Positions 1 through 7,677 of a stretch of 64,000 nucleotides of DNA are shown here, one piece after another. The position numbers and the translations under genes were made by a program. Every line of letters begins with the position of its first letter. Position 1 is the stretch's first letter. This DNA comes from Acidimicrobiales bacterium (lineage in GTDB: Bacteria > Actinomycetota > Acidimicrobiia > Acidimicrobiales > DATDAH01), in assembly GCA_016794585.1 (NCBI GenBank), contig JAEUJM010000001.1, positions 1 to 64,000 on the forward strand, written 5' to 3'. The notes beneath the pieces are model-generated. The model was not told the DNA's origin. It searched no databases and saw only the letters and a program-made list of their open reading frames with translations.

Positions 1-30
1 GGCTCTACGCGACTGAGTGGGGAGAGCGGG
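1..30. repeat. ISL3 left terminal inverted repeat
   Basis: Bases 1-30 match the reverse complement of 1398-1427 at 24 of 30 positions. The mismatches are at element positions 7, 12-14, 25 and 27. The window starts exactly on this end, which suggests the contig may have been broken at the IS. Confidence 0.88.
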
Positions 31-1312
31 TTCGGATCCGGGGTGGGCGTGGGCGGGTGGGCCAGGTGATCCCGCCGGCGTGGAGCAGGACTCGGAGCCG
101 GTAGTTCTCGAACGAGCGGAAGCCGTGACCGCACCGCTTGACCTTCTTGACGCACAGGTTCAGCCCTTCGGTGGGTCCGTTGGAGGCGCCGGTGGCGTGG
201 TGGGCGAGGATCTCGGTCTTCCAGTTGGCGAGGGTCTCGCCGAGAGAGCGGATCTCTTCGACGTCGTCGGCGGCGCAGCCGGCGATGGTCTTGGTGAGCA
301 GGGTCCGGGCGGCCCGTCGGGTGGGGGCGAGGTAGACGTCTCGGACGTTCTCCTTGGCGAGCCAGGCGCCGAGGACCTCGTCGTAGGGGTCGCCGTAGCG
401 CAGGCCGAGCAGCATCCGGTCGCGGCCCCGGTCGTCGAGGCGTTCGTCGCCGGCGAGCATGATCTTGCGGATCCGATAGAGCGGGTCGTGCTTGCGGCCC
501 CGGTGGCCGAGCTCGCGTTGCTGCACCCGGCGGCGCACTTGGTCGAGGCACCGGTTCGCGGCCCTCACCACGTGGAACGGGTCCGCCACGCGGGTGACGT
601 GGTCGAGGTGCGGCGACAGGCCGGCCCGGTAGCTGTTGGTCAGATCGGTGGCCACCACCTTGATCTTGGCGAGCCAGTCCGGGTCCTGGGTGGCGCACCA
701 TCTCCGCAGGTCAGCGGCCGAATTGCCTTCGGTCATGTCGATCAGGATGTGGCGTTGCAGGTCGACCAGCCCGGTCGCGAACAGCGTCGGGTGGTCCCGG
801 GTCGCGGCCAGGAACGAGGTCTCGTCGACGCCGAGCTGGCGGACCGTCCCGACCCGGCCGGGGTCATCGACCAGCGGCTGGCCGTGCTCGCGGACCGCGC
901 CCATGACCGTCCACCAGCACACCCCCAACTCGACGGCCAGGCCGGCCACCGGCCGGGCGCACTCACCGACCTGGCGGCACGCGTCCATGCCCGCCCGCCG
1001 GGTCAACACCACCCGCGACGAGATCTCCGGGTGGGTCTCGGTCCACGTCCTCGCCGGACACAGCTCCTCGCGGCACCGCCACCGCCGCTTGTTCCACACC
1101 AGGCGCGCCGGCCGCCCGAAACACGCCAGATCCCTGATCTCGACCGGCATCCGATCCTGGGACTCCGCCCGCACCCCACACGACGCGCACCCCACCACCT
1201 GCACCGTGGTCTCGACCCAGATCACCACCTCGCCCGGGTCCTCCCGGACCTCGAGCACCCGGAACCCGGGCAGTCCCAACAACGCCTCCGCCAGACCAGT
1301 ACCGTCGCTCAC
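5..1312 (-). CDS. ISL3-family transposase
   Basis: A 435-residue DDE transposase that should catalyse excision and insertion of the surrounding element. The N-terminus carries a zinc-finger-like set of cysteines (C42, C45, C80, C85), as in ISL3 transposases for terminal-repeat binding. A DDE triad is visible: D163 in GVDETSF, D223 in ATDLTNSY and E382 in NGPTEGLN. The C-terminal region GFRSFENYRLRVLL is characteristic of the family. The gene fills nearly the whole element and its stop lies inside the left inverted repeat, so the copy looks intact. Base composition matches the neighbourhood. Family assignment is by motif recognition and is confident; activity is not known. Confidence 0.93.
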   Translation of the reverse strand: MSDGTGLAEALLGLPGFRVLEVREDPGEVVIWVETTVQVVGCASCGVRAESQDRMPVEIRDLACFGRPARLVWNKRRWRCREELCPARTWTETHPEISSRVVLTRRAGMDACRQVGECARPVAGLAVELGVCWWTVMGAVREHGQPLVDDPGRVGTVRQLGVDETSFLAATRDHPTLFATGLVDLQRHILIDMTEGNSAADLRRWCATQDPDWLAKIKVVATDLTNSYRAGLSPHLDHVTRVADPFHVVRAANRCLDQVRRRVQQRELGHRGRKHDPLYRIRKIMLAGDERLDDRGRDRMLLGLRYGDPYDEVLGAWLAKENVRDVYLAPTRRAARTLLTKTIAGCAADDVEEIRSLGETLANWKTEILAHHATGASNGPTEGLNLCVKKVKRCGHGFRSFENYRLRVLLHAGGITWPTRPRPPRIRTRSPHSVA

Positions 1313-1397
1313 CGTCAGGGGTTCCTCTCTCGTCGCAGCCTTCAGACAGCCACGACGATGGCGGGACCCCTGACCCGCGTGGTGGACCCTCAGCTAC

Positions 1398-1427
1398 CCC
1401 TCACTCCCCACTCCAACGCGGAGAGCC
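1398..1427. repeat. ISL3 right terminal inverted repeat
   Basis: Inverted counterpart of bases 1-30, containing the shared core GAGTGGGGAG on the minus strand. It marks the outer boundary of the element upstream of the NYN-domain gene. Confidence 0.88.
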
Positions 1428-1475
1428 AGATTGCTAAGGTCGGCCTCTTCGCTTGTCCGAGGCGGGAGCATCGAC

Positions 1476-2744
1476 GTGGCAGAACGGTTTCGATCGGCGC
1501 TCTTCGTCGATTTCGACAACATCTTCGGGGGCCTTCTGGACCTCGACCGCGCGGCGGCGATGGCGTTCGTCAACGAGCCGCACGAGTGGATCGAGCGCAT
1601 GGCCGTCCTCGGCCTCCCTCCCGGCGACCGCCGTGACTTCCTCGTCCGACGCGCCTACCTCAACCCGGCTGGCTGGCGGATGGACCCGGAGCTGGGGAAG
1701 GACGCGGGACGCCTCGTCTTTCAACGTTTCCGCCCCAACCTCACCCGGGCGGGCTTCGAGGTCGTCGACTGCCCGGCCCTGACCTCACGGCACAAGAACG
1801 CGGCGGACATTCGCATCGTCATGGACGTGCTCGACTGCCTGGACGCCCGGACCCACTACGACGAGGTGGTCCTGGCCTCGAGCGACGCGGACTTCACCCC
1901 GCTGTTGCAGCGGATCCGCTCCCAGGACCGCCGCACCGCCCTCATGTCCGCCGGGCCGGCGGCTCCGGCCTACCGGAGCGTGGCGGACTGGTACCTCGAC
2001 GAGGAGGCGCTGATCGATCTGCTCTTGGGCGAGCCCGAGCCGACGCACGAGGAGGCCGGCACCGTCGCTGGCGGTCCACTGTCGCCCGTCGACCGCGAGC
2101 CGGTGGAGCGCCTCGTGCGGGCGGTGCTGCAGCGCTCCGCGGCGCCGGTGCTGCTCTCGCAGATGGGTCTCGAGCTCCGCGACCACATGGGCGCGGAGAT
2201 CACCGCCACCAAGTGGTTCGGGGCCCGGACGCTCGGCGAGTTCCTCCGCTCGATGGAGCCGCCGCTGGGTCTGGACAGCCGCTGCGTCTGGGACCCAGAG
2301 CGCCACGAGGCGCCCGTCGCCGCACCTCTGAGTGCCGACCCCCCGGCGAACACCAACGGGCTGCCGCCGCTCATCGTCAACGTGTGCCAGGTGACCGACC
2401 TCCCTCGCCTCGACACGGCGGTGTGGCCTCGGGTGCTGGCGGCCCTCGCCGAGTACGTCCGCACCCACGACTTCAACTTCAACGAGAGCAGCGCGTGGGT
2501 GAGGGATCAGCTCGCGGCGACCGAGCTGCCGGTGGGTCGTACCCCGGTCGTCCACACCGTCCGTGCCGCTCTCTACGGCGGCGCCTCGTTCAACGGCGAT
2601 CCTGCGCCGTCCGCAGAAGACCTCCTGAGCGCGGTGCTGACCAACACCATCGACCGGGCTCAGTCTGCCGGCCTCCCTCTCACCGAGGCCGAGGTCGAGG
2701 AGCTCGAACAGTGGCTCCGCGGAAAGGGCGCCGCCGCTAGCTGA
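1476..2744 (+). CDS. NYN-domain putative RNase with LOTUS/OST-HTH-like C-terminus
   Basis: The N-terminal half looks like a NYN (PIN-like) metal-dependent ribonuclease domain. The signature ALFVDFDNIFGG lies at the start, followed by acidic positions in VVLASSDADFTPLL and then a helical end. Residues around 210-275 resemble a LOTUS/OST-HTH RNA-binding module (VERLVRAVLQ...KWFGARTLGEFL), a pairing known in NYN proteins. The final 120 residues are not recognised. I chose the GTG at 1476 because a GGGAG lies 7-11 bases upstream and the protein then begins directly at the domain. A TTG at 1431 would add 15 residues starting almost at the IS edge. The IS may have separated this gene from its promoter. 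The 3' end overlaps the convergent peptidase gene by 8 bp. Role in RNA turnover is inferred. Confidence 0.78.
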   Translation: MAERFRSALFVDFDNIFGGLLDLDRAAAMAFVNEPHEWIERMAVLGLPPGDRRDFLVRRAYLNPAGWRMDPELGKDAGRLVFQRFRPNLTRAGFEVVDCPALTSRHKNAADIRIVMDVLDCLDARTHYDEVVLASSDADFTPLLQRIRSQDRRTALMSAGPAAPAYRSVADWYLDEEALIDLLLGEPEPTHEEAGTVAGGPLSPVDREPVERLVRAVLQRSAAPVLLSQMGLELRDHMGAEITATKWFGARTLGEFLRSMEPPLGLDSRCVWDPERHEAPVAAPLSADPPANTNGLPPLIVNVCQVTDLPRLDTAVWPRVLAALAEYVRTHDFNFNESSAWVRDQLAATELPVGRTPVVHTVRAALYGGASFNGDPAPSAEDLLSAVLTNTIDRAQSAGLPLTEAEVEELEQWLRGKGAAAS

Positions 2745-4464
2745 TCTGAGACGTCCGCCGCTGGAACCACCAGAGCGCCGCCGCGCCCAGGAGCGCCAGG
2801 GGCACGAGCACCAGGGGTGACCGCTCGGAGGGTCCCGATGTCGCCGGCTGGGCGTCTGACTCGGGGAGCAGGCAGTGGGTCGGCAGGGGCAGCAACGGGG
2901 TGCCCGGGGGGCAGGTGGGCAGGCCCGGGATCGTGGGCAGCGGTGGCAGGGTCACCGGCGGCAGGGTGGGGGTGGGCAGCGGTGGCAACGGGACAGGGGA
3001 AGAGGGGACGGCGGGGAGGGGCGATGAACCGCCCCCTCCGGTCCCGCTGCCACCGCCACCCGTGCCACCTCCACCGGGCGCCGGCGTTGGGGGCACCGGA
3101 GCAGCAGGGGAGGAGGGCGTGCGCGGTGCGGGGGCGTCGCGGTCGTCGTCGTCGCCCAGGTCGCGCCGGTCGGCGGGTGTGAGGTCCGGCGCCTCGCCGT
3201 AGGCGAGAGGGCCGTCGTACTCGGGGAGGATGGCGGCGGGCCCGAACTGGCCGAGCCCGAAGCGCTCGAGGACGTCGATGCGCCAGAAGCTGGTGGCGCC
3301 CTGGCCGCCGTCCACGTCGAAGCTGATGTGCACGTGGTCCGTGTGCGCGTTGGGCCCGGTGTAGGGCCGCCACCCGGCGGCGGCGTCGTAGGCGCTCCAG
3401 ATGTGGCCGTTGAAGATCACGTACATGACCCCGAGGCGGCGGGCCATGGCGAACTGGTGGCCGTACTCGTCGGTGGCCAGCAGCCAGCCGATCACCTCGG
3501 CCGCGGCCTGCTTCTGCTCGGGCCGATCGACGTGGACGCCCCAGTCCCAGGCCCGGCCCTCCTTGTGCTCGCTGCGACCACCCTGGGCGCAGTCGCGGCT
3601 GATGCCGAAGTCGCTCGAGCCCGGGTACGTGCGCAGGACGAGGTCGTGGAAGCCGACGGTGCCCGGCTTCGGGCTGGGGGAGCAGACCTGCTGCGGCTCG
3701 TAGTCGGCGAGAGGCTCGATGGTCTCGTCCCACAGACCCGCCCAGGGCGAGTCGGGGCCGAAGGTCGTGGCGTCGACCGGGCTCTCGCCGGGGACGAGGG
3801 CGGGGGCGCCGGCGCCGATGTCAGGCACGTCCACCAGGCTGGGCGCCGTCGTGGTCGACGTGTCCGGGGCGTCGTCGTCGTCGGCCGGATCCTCGCTGCC
3901 GGCGGGGCCGTCGCCGCCGGCCGGATCATCGCCGGCCCGGTCGTCATCGGGATCGGTGGCGGTCACGTCGGGGGAGATGGGATCGTCGCCCTCGGTCTCG
4001 TCGAAGCTGGGGACGAGGTTGATCTGCCAGCGGCCCTCGTCGTAGCGGGCGGTGAACCCGGCGTACGAGAATGCCGACCGGCGGCACCGCACGACGCCGT
4101 TCACGCGCCGCGTGCCCTCGTCGGGGGCGGGGCCGATGGGGGTCACGTGGGAGCCGCGATAGAACTCGCCGTCCGGGTCGCTCCAGCTCACGTCGAGGCG
4201 GTCGTCCGGGCAGGTGCCGCCGCGCCGCAGCGGCACGGCCTGCAGCTCGCTGGCCATCGCCACCGCCGACTGCTCGGCGCCGTCGCGGCCGGGATCGGTG
4301 CTGCCCTGCGGCAACGGCGGGCGAGGGCGCTCCGTGGCGACGGCCGGCGCCTCGCTGTCGGACAGGGTCGCGGCCAGCACGGCGACACCGCCGAGCAGGG
4401 TGACCAGCACGACCGCCACCAGGGTGACCACCCATCGTCGCTGTGTGGTGAACCGTGCCCGCAT
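2737..4464 (-). CDS. secreted, membrane-anchored M15-like peptidase (ARB_07466-type C-terminal domain)
   Basis: A 575-residue envelope protein. Residues about 8-32 form a signal/anchor helix, followed by a small domain and a long acidic, Thr/Pro-rich linker. At roughly 250-395 there is a domain with the zinc-peptidase pattern SEHKEGRAWDW (H300, D307) and HTDHVHIS (H377, H379). This layout matches the D-Ala-D-Ala carboxypeptidase fold (M15-like) often attached to actinobacterial cell-wall enzymes. A Pro/Gly-rich tail and a last hydrophobic helix (SPLVLVPLALLGAAALWW) before RR suggest a second membrane anchor. ATG 4464 is chosen over an upstream in-frame start at 4581 because GGAGGG precedes it and the signal helix follows directly. 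Peptidoglycan as substrate is inferred. Confidence 0.75.
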   Translation of the reverse strand: MRARFTTQRRWVVTLVAVVLVTLLGGVAVLAATLSDSEAPAVATERPRPPLPQGSTDPGRDGAEQSAVAMASELQAVPLRRGGTCPDDRLDVSWSDPDGEFYRGSHVTPIGPAPDEGTRRVNGVVRCRRSAFSYAGFTARYDEGRWQINLVPSFDETEGDDPISPDVTATDPDDDRAGDDPAGGDGPAGSEDPADDDDAPDTSTTTAPSLVDVPDIGAGAPALVPGESPVDATTFGPDSPWAGLWDETIEPLADYEPQQVCSPSPKPGTVGFHDLVLRTYPGSSDFGISRDCAQGGRSEHKEGRAWDWGVHVDRPEQKQAAAEVIGWLLATDEYGHQFAMARRLGVMYVIFNGHIWSAYDAAAGWRPYTGPNAHTDHVHISFDVDGGQGATSFWRIDVLERFGLGQFGPAAILPEYDGPLAYGEAPDLTPADRRDLGDDDDRDAPAPRTPSSPAAPVPPTPAPGGGGTGGGGSGTGGGGSSPLPAVPSSPVPLPPLPTPTLPPVTLPPLPTIPGLPTCPPGTPLLPLPTHCLLPESDAQPATSGPSERSPLVLVPLALLGAAALWWFQRRTSQIS

Positions 4465-4593
4465 GTCCCTCCCCGGTGCCTGGCGCGTCCGGCGCGCTGC
4501 CGTCCCCCGACGGCATCCTGATGTTACATCACGACAAAGGTTGTAACAAGTGGAACTTGCCGCCCTGGTCGGGCGGCGCACTCGGCGAAGTGG

Positions 4594-5076
4594 TCAGTCG
4601 GTGGTCTGGACCACGAGCACGTCGCAGGGCGCGTGGTGGAGGACGGCTTGGGCCACGCTCCCGAGGAGGCGGCGGGGGCCCCGAAGGCCCACCGAGCCCA
4701 CCACCACGAGATCGGCGTCGTGCAGCTCCACTGTCTCGAGCAGGACCGCCGCCGGGGCGCCGCTGTCGCTCGTCACCGTCACCTCCTCCGCCCCGGCCGC
4801 ACGGGCCTCCCGCCGCCCCGCAGCCGCCGTCGCCTCGGCCTGCGCCCGGTCGGTCACCGTCCACTGGAGCTCGGCGGGGACCGTGGCCTGGCGGCTGGCG
4901 ACCGCGGTGGACGGGGTCCCCGCGAGCTGTGCCAGCGCGTCGGCGTGGTGGGGGGTGAACGCCGTGGCGATCACCAGACGGGCGCCCTCGACGCCCGCCA
5001 GGAGGCCCGCTTCACGAACCGCACGGGTGGCGGTCTCGGACCCGTCCGTGCCCACCACGATGGTGCGATAGGTCAT
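4594..5076 (-). CDS. universal stress protein (UspA family)
   Basis: A single 160-residue Usp domain. It starts with TIVVGTDGSETA and ends with the ATP-binding type motif VVGSVGLRGPRRLLGSV (G-x2-G-x9-GS), so it probably binds ATP. It is a cytoplasmic stress or dormancy protein by family; no partner is identifiable. It is divergent from another Usp gene, with only 36 bp between start codons. That gap is almost filled by a long palindrome, so both genes are probably co-regulated and possibly leaderless. Confidence 0.9.
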   Translation of the reverse strand: MTYRTIVVGTDGSETATRAVREAGLLAGVEGARLVIATAFTPHHADALAQLAGTPSTAVASRQATVPAELQWTVTDRAQAEATAAAGRREARAAGAEEVTVTSDSGAPAAVLLETVELHDADLVVVGSVGLRGPRRLLGSVAQAVLHHAPCDVLVVQTTD

Positions 5077-5078
5077 GC

Positions 5079-5110
5079 TGACACTCTAGACAATATGACC
5101 TAAAGTGTCA
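5079..5110. promoter_or_regulatory. palindromic operator shared by two divergent Usp genes
   Basis: Perfect 7-bp arms TGACACT (5079-5085) and AGTGTCA (5104-5110) are separated by 18 bp. Continuing inward the arms still agree at three of the next four bases (CTAG against TTAG). The element occupies almost the whole 36-bp gap between the start codons at 5076 and 5113. Transcripts in either direction must therefore begin inside or next to it. The regulator is unknown. Confidence 0.55.
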
Positions 5111-5112
5111 CT

Positions 5113-5577
5113 ATGTCTCCCACGGGTGGTACTGGCTCCGGCGGCGACCGCTCCGACGGCGACCGCTCCGAGGGAGGTCCGACCACTGGCGGCGAATCGG
5201 CGCCCGGGCGCTATCGGCGGATCCTCGTCGGCACCGACGGGTCGGCGACGGCTGCCCGGGCGGTGGACCGTGCGGTCGGGGTGGCCGCCGTGCACGGTGC
5301 CCAGCTGACCATCCTGTCGGCGGGGCGCGGCGCCGACCTCGTCCTCGATCGGGAGGTCGCCCGGCTGGCGGACCACCGCGTGGCCGTGACCACCCTCGCC
5401 ACGCGGGGCGATGCCGCCCGGGCCCTGCGCGAGGAGGCGGTGCACGGGGGCTACGACCTGCTCGTGGTCGGCAACAAGGGCCTCCATGGCCTGCAGCGCC
5501 TCAACCCCCTGGGATCCGTGCCGGGGCGCATCAGCCACCAGGCCCCCTGCTCGCTGCTGGTCGTCAAGACGACCTGA
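5113..5577 (+). CDS. universal stress protein (UspA family)
   Basis: A 154-residue protein with a Gly/Ser/Asp-rich N-terminal tail of about 33 residues. A compact Usp domain follows, starting RILVGTDGSATAARAV and ending VVGNKGLHGLQRLNPLGSV, the ATP-binding type signature. The domain is short: the middle segment after the first helix is reduced compared with the divergent partner. ATG 5113 is the first start after the shared palindrome; there is no clear ribosome-binding site, so translation may be leaderless. A GC-rich hairpin follows the gene. Confidence 0.87.
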   Translation: MSPTGGTGSGGDRSDGDRSEGGPTTGGESAPGRYRRILVGTDGSATAARAVDRAVGVAAVHGAQLTILSAGRGADLVLDREVARLADHRVAVTTLATRGDAARALREEAVHGGYDLLVVGNKGLHGLQRLNPLGSVPGRISHQAPCSLLVVKTT

Positions 5578-5599
5578 CGGAGGCGTCCGACACGGCGAC

Positions 5600-5617
5600 A
5601 CGGCGCCCCGGCGCCGT
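5600..5617. terminator. hairpin between convergent Usp and mas genes
   Basis: ACGGCGCC, loop CC, GGCGCCGT: a perfect 8-bp stem in the 58-bp gap between two convergent genes. There is no T-run, as is common in high-GC genomes. It could serve both directions. Confidence 0.5.
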
Positions 5618-5635
5618 CGGTGGACGCCGCCGCGG

Positions 5636-6379
5636 TCAGCCTGCCGGTGCGGTGGTCGGGGTCGTCGCCCCCGCGGCGCCGGTCGGGCCGTCGAGTCCCT
5701 CCTGGGTGGTGGCGAGGAAGGTGAGGTCGTCGGCCCTCCACGCCCCACCCTCCTCGACGAGGTCGACCCGGACGTACGAGCCCGCGAGCCGGCGCGTGCC
5801 GATGGTGCTGCGGATCACGGCATCGAAGGAGACCACCGCGGTCGCGGTGCCGTCGCTCACGTCGCTCACGTACACGTCCCGCACGTGCACCCGGCCACGG
5901 GCCCGCAGCTCGTCGACCACCGGCTGGAGCTCCTCGAAGAAGGCGTTCTGGTACGTCTCGGCGTACTCGGTGGTGGCCAGATCGGTCACGGCGGCGAGGC
6001 TGCCGTCGAGGTCACGGTGGTCGTAGCTCATGGTCGCGGAGGCGAACTCGCCGGCCACGCTCGCCGCCGCTCGGCGGTCGTCGCGCTCGTCGGCGAGGCC
6101 GTCGGCGCGCAGGAACGACCAGGCGGCGATGCCCAACATGGCGACGCCCCACACGAGGAGGGCCAGGAGCAGCCAACGGGGGGGTCCACTGGACGCCGAC
6201 CCCGGGTCGTCGCGGTGGTTGCTCCGCTCGCCGTCGACCGCCCGCGGTGTCGCGGTGGCGTCCCTCGCGGGTCGGTCGTCGCCGCCTTCGAGGTGCTGCT
6301 CGGCGCGTTCGGTCGGTCGTTCGTCGGTGACGGTGGTCATGTCTTCGCCCTCCGGTTCCGGGGTCATGGTTCGGGTCAT
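5636..6379 (-). CDS. Mce-associated membrane protein
   Basis: The last gene of the mce operon. It encodes 247 residues with an acidic cytoplasmic tail of about 67 residues, one transmembrane helix (RWLLLALLVWGVAMLGIAAW) and an extracytoplasmic domain. That domain starts with a helix and contains the SYDHRDLDGSLAAVTDL stretch, typical of Mce-associated (Mas) proteins in mycobacteria, which stabilise or assist the Mce transporter. It ends in a Thr/Ala/Pro tail. The ATG overlaps the mceF stop as ATGA, so the two are translationally coupled. Assignment rests on topology, position and local similarity; the exact biochemical role is not established. Confidence 0.82.
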   Translation of the reverse strand: MTRTMTPEPEGEDMTTVTDERPTERAEQHLEGGDDRPARDATATPRAVDGERSNHRDDPGSASSGPPRWLLLALLVWGVAMLGIAAWSFLRADGLADERDDRRAAASVAGEFASATMSYDHRDLDGSLAAVTDLATTEYAETYQNAFFEELQPVVDELRARGRVHVRDVYVSDVSDGTATAVVSFDAVIRSTIGTRRLAGSYVRVDLVEEGGAWRADDLTFLATTQEGLDGPTGAAGATTPTTAPAG

Positions 6380-7677
6380 CCGCCGCGTCGCGGTAGCCAG
6401 CGCCAGGGGCGCACCGCCGCGAGCGCGGCCAGTGCCAACAGCGCCAGCACGAGCACGAAGGGGTTGAAGCGGCTGCGGTCGTCCGCCTGGCGGGACGACT
6501 CCTGGTCCGCGGCCGCTTCCTGCGGCGCGCCCGGGTCCACGGCCGGGCTGTCGCCCGTCACGGCCCCGTTCCCCGAGGCGGCGAGCGTCGGGCTGGCCGC
6601 CGGCGCCTCTACGGGCTCCAGGTCCGGGCAGGCGGCCACCGCGGGAACGTCGGGCAGCTGACGAACCTCGTCGTAGACCGGGACGGGCTCCTCGCCGCCG
6701 ATGTTCAGCGGGGGGATGGCGCGGATGTACGGGCCGTCGTCCTCGTTGGCGACGACGCCGCCCTGGCTGGAGTCGGTGAACACCTGAGCGGCGGCCGGCC
6801 CGGTGGCCAGCAGTTGCTCGATGGCTCCCAGCAGGTCGGGTCGGCCGAGGCGGACCGCCAGCGCGCCGAGGTCGCCCAGCACGCAGCTGACCTCGGGCTT
6901 GGCCGCCGCGAGCAGGTCGGCGGTCCGGTTCGAGAGGGAGTCACCGTCCTCGAGCACCCGCTGGAGATCGGCGTTGGCCTCCGCGAGGCTGCCCGTCACC
7001 ACCTCCGCGTTGTCGAGGCCCCGGCCGAGCGCCTCGCGGTGATCGCTCAAGGTGCCCACGAGGTCGGCCATGTTGGCGGTGAACTCCTCGATCAGCTCGC
7101 TGTGGTCGGCGAAGGTGGCGAGGGCGTCGCTGCTGCCCGTGATGAGGCGGCGCAGGTCCTCGGAGCGGCCGTCCAGGCCGACGGCCAACTCGTGGAGGAG
7201 GGTGTCCAGGTCCTGGCGGGGCACGGCGCTCACCAGGTCGTCGAGGGCGTCGAACAGCTCCGCGTACGCCAACGGGGTCGACGTCCGCTCCCGGGTGATG
7301 TGGGCGCCCGGCTCGAGGAACGGCCCGTCGACGCCGGCGCCGGCGGGCGGCACCACGTCGACGTACGGCTCGCCGATGGCCGACTTCCGCCGCACGGCCA
7401 GCGAGGAGCCCTCGGGCACGTGGTGACCCTTGTCGATGGCGAGGGTGACGGAGACGCCGCCGTCCTCGAGGTCCACGGCCCGCACCCGGCCGATGGGGGT
7501 ACCGAGGTAGCCCACGTCGAACCCTGGCTGGAGGCCGGGCGAGCTCTCGAAGTCGGCGGTGAGGGTGTACGGGCGGTCGACCAGATCGATCTGCAGGACG
7601 TTGCCGACCGCCCAGTAGGCGAGGACGGCGCCCAGCAGGGCGAAGACGGTCAGGTTCACGGCCACGCGGCGGTTCAT
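6376..7677 (-). CDS. mceF: MCE family protein (MceF position)
   Basis: A 433-residue component of an ABC-type lipid importer. One N-terminal helix (residues 4-24) is followed by the MCE domain (about 35-115; LTADFESSPGLQPGFDVGYLG). A long alpha-helical region of about 200 residues follows, as expected for the hydrophobic tunnel, then a Pro/Ala tail and, unusually, a second hydrophobic helix near the C-terminus (FVLVLALLALAALAAVRPW). I chose ATG 7677 because it overlaps the mceE stop as ATGA and places the helix at the N-terminus. The letter F comes from order in the operon, not from direct orthology. Substrate (sterol, fatty acid or other lipid) cannot be read from sequence. Confidence 0.85.
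   Translation of the reverse strand: MNRRVAVNLTVFALLGAVLAYWAVGNVLQIDLVDRPYTLTADFESSPGLQPGFDVGYLGTPIGRVRAVDLEDGGVSVTLAIDKGHHVPEGSSLAVRRKSAIGEPYVDVVPPAGAGVDGPFLEPGAHITRERTSTPLAYAELFDALDDLVSAVPRQDLDTLLHELAVGLDGRSEDLRRLITGSSDALATFADHSELIEEFTANMADLVGTLSDHREALGRGLDNAEVVTGSLAEANADLQRVLEDGDSLSNRTADLLAAAKPEVSCVLGDLGALAVRLGRPDLLGAIEQLLATGPAAAQVFTDSSQGGVVANEDDGPYIRAIPPLNIGGEEPVPVYDEVRQLPDVPAVAACPDLEPVEAPAASPTLAASGNGAVTGDSPAVDPGAPQEAAADQESSRQADDRSRFNPFVLVLALLALAALAAVRPWRWLPRRGG

Larger units (their letters stand above)
1..1427 (-). mobile_element. ISL3-family insertion sequence
   Basis: A complete element: one transposase gene bounded by imperfect terminal inverted repeats. The left end begins GGCTCTACGCG at base 1; the right end, read on the minus strand from base 1427, begins GGCTCTCCGCG. 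The first 30 bases of the two ends agree at 24 positions, and both end in the GGCTCT typical of ISL3 elements. The family usually makes 8-bp target duplications. The right flank reads AGATTGCT (1428-1435), but the left flank lies outside the window, so duplication cannot be tested. The element sits 48 bp upstream of the next gene's start. Confidence 0.9.

Noticed and set aside
5945-5962. Third copy of the CGTTCTGGTAC palindrome inside mas
   Set aside because: Only one arm, within codons for TYQNA, and no partner arm nearby; probably chance.
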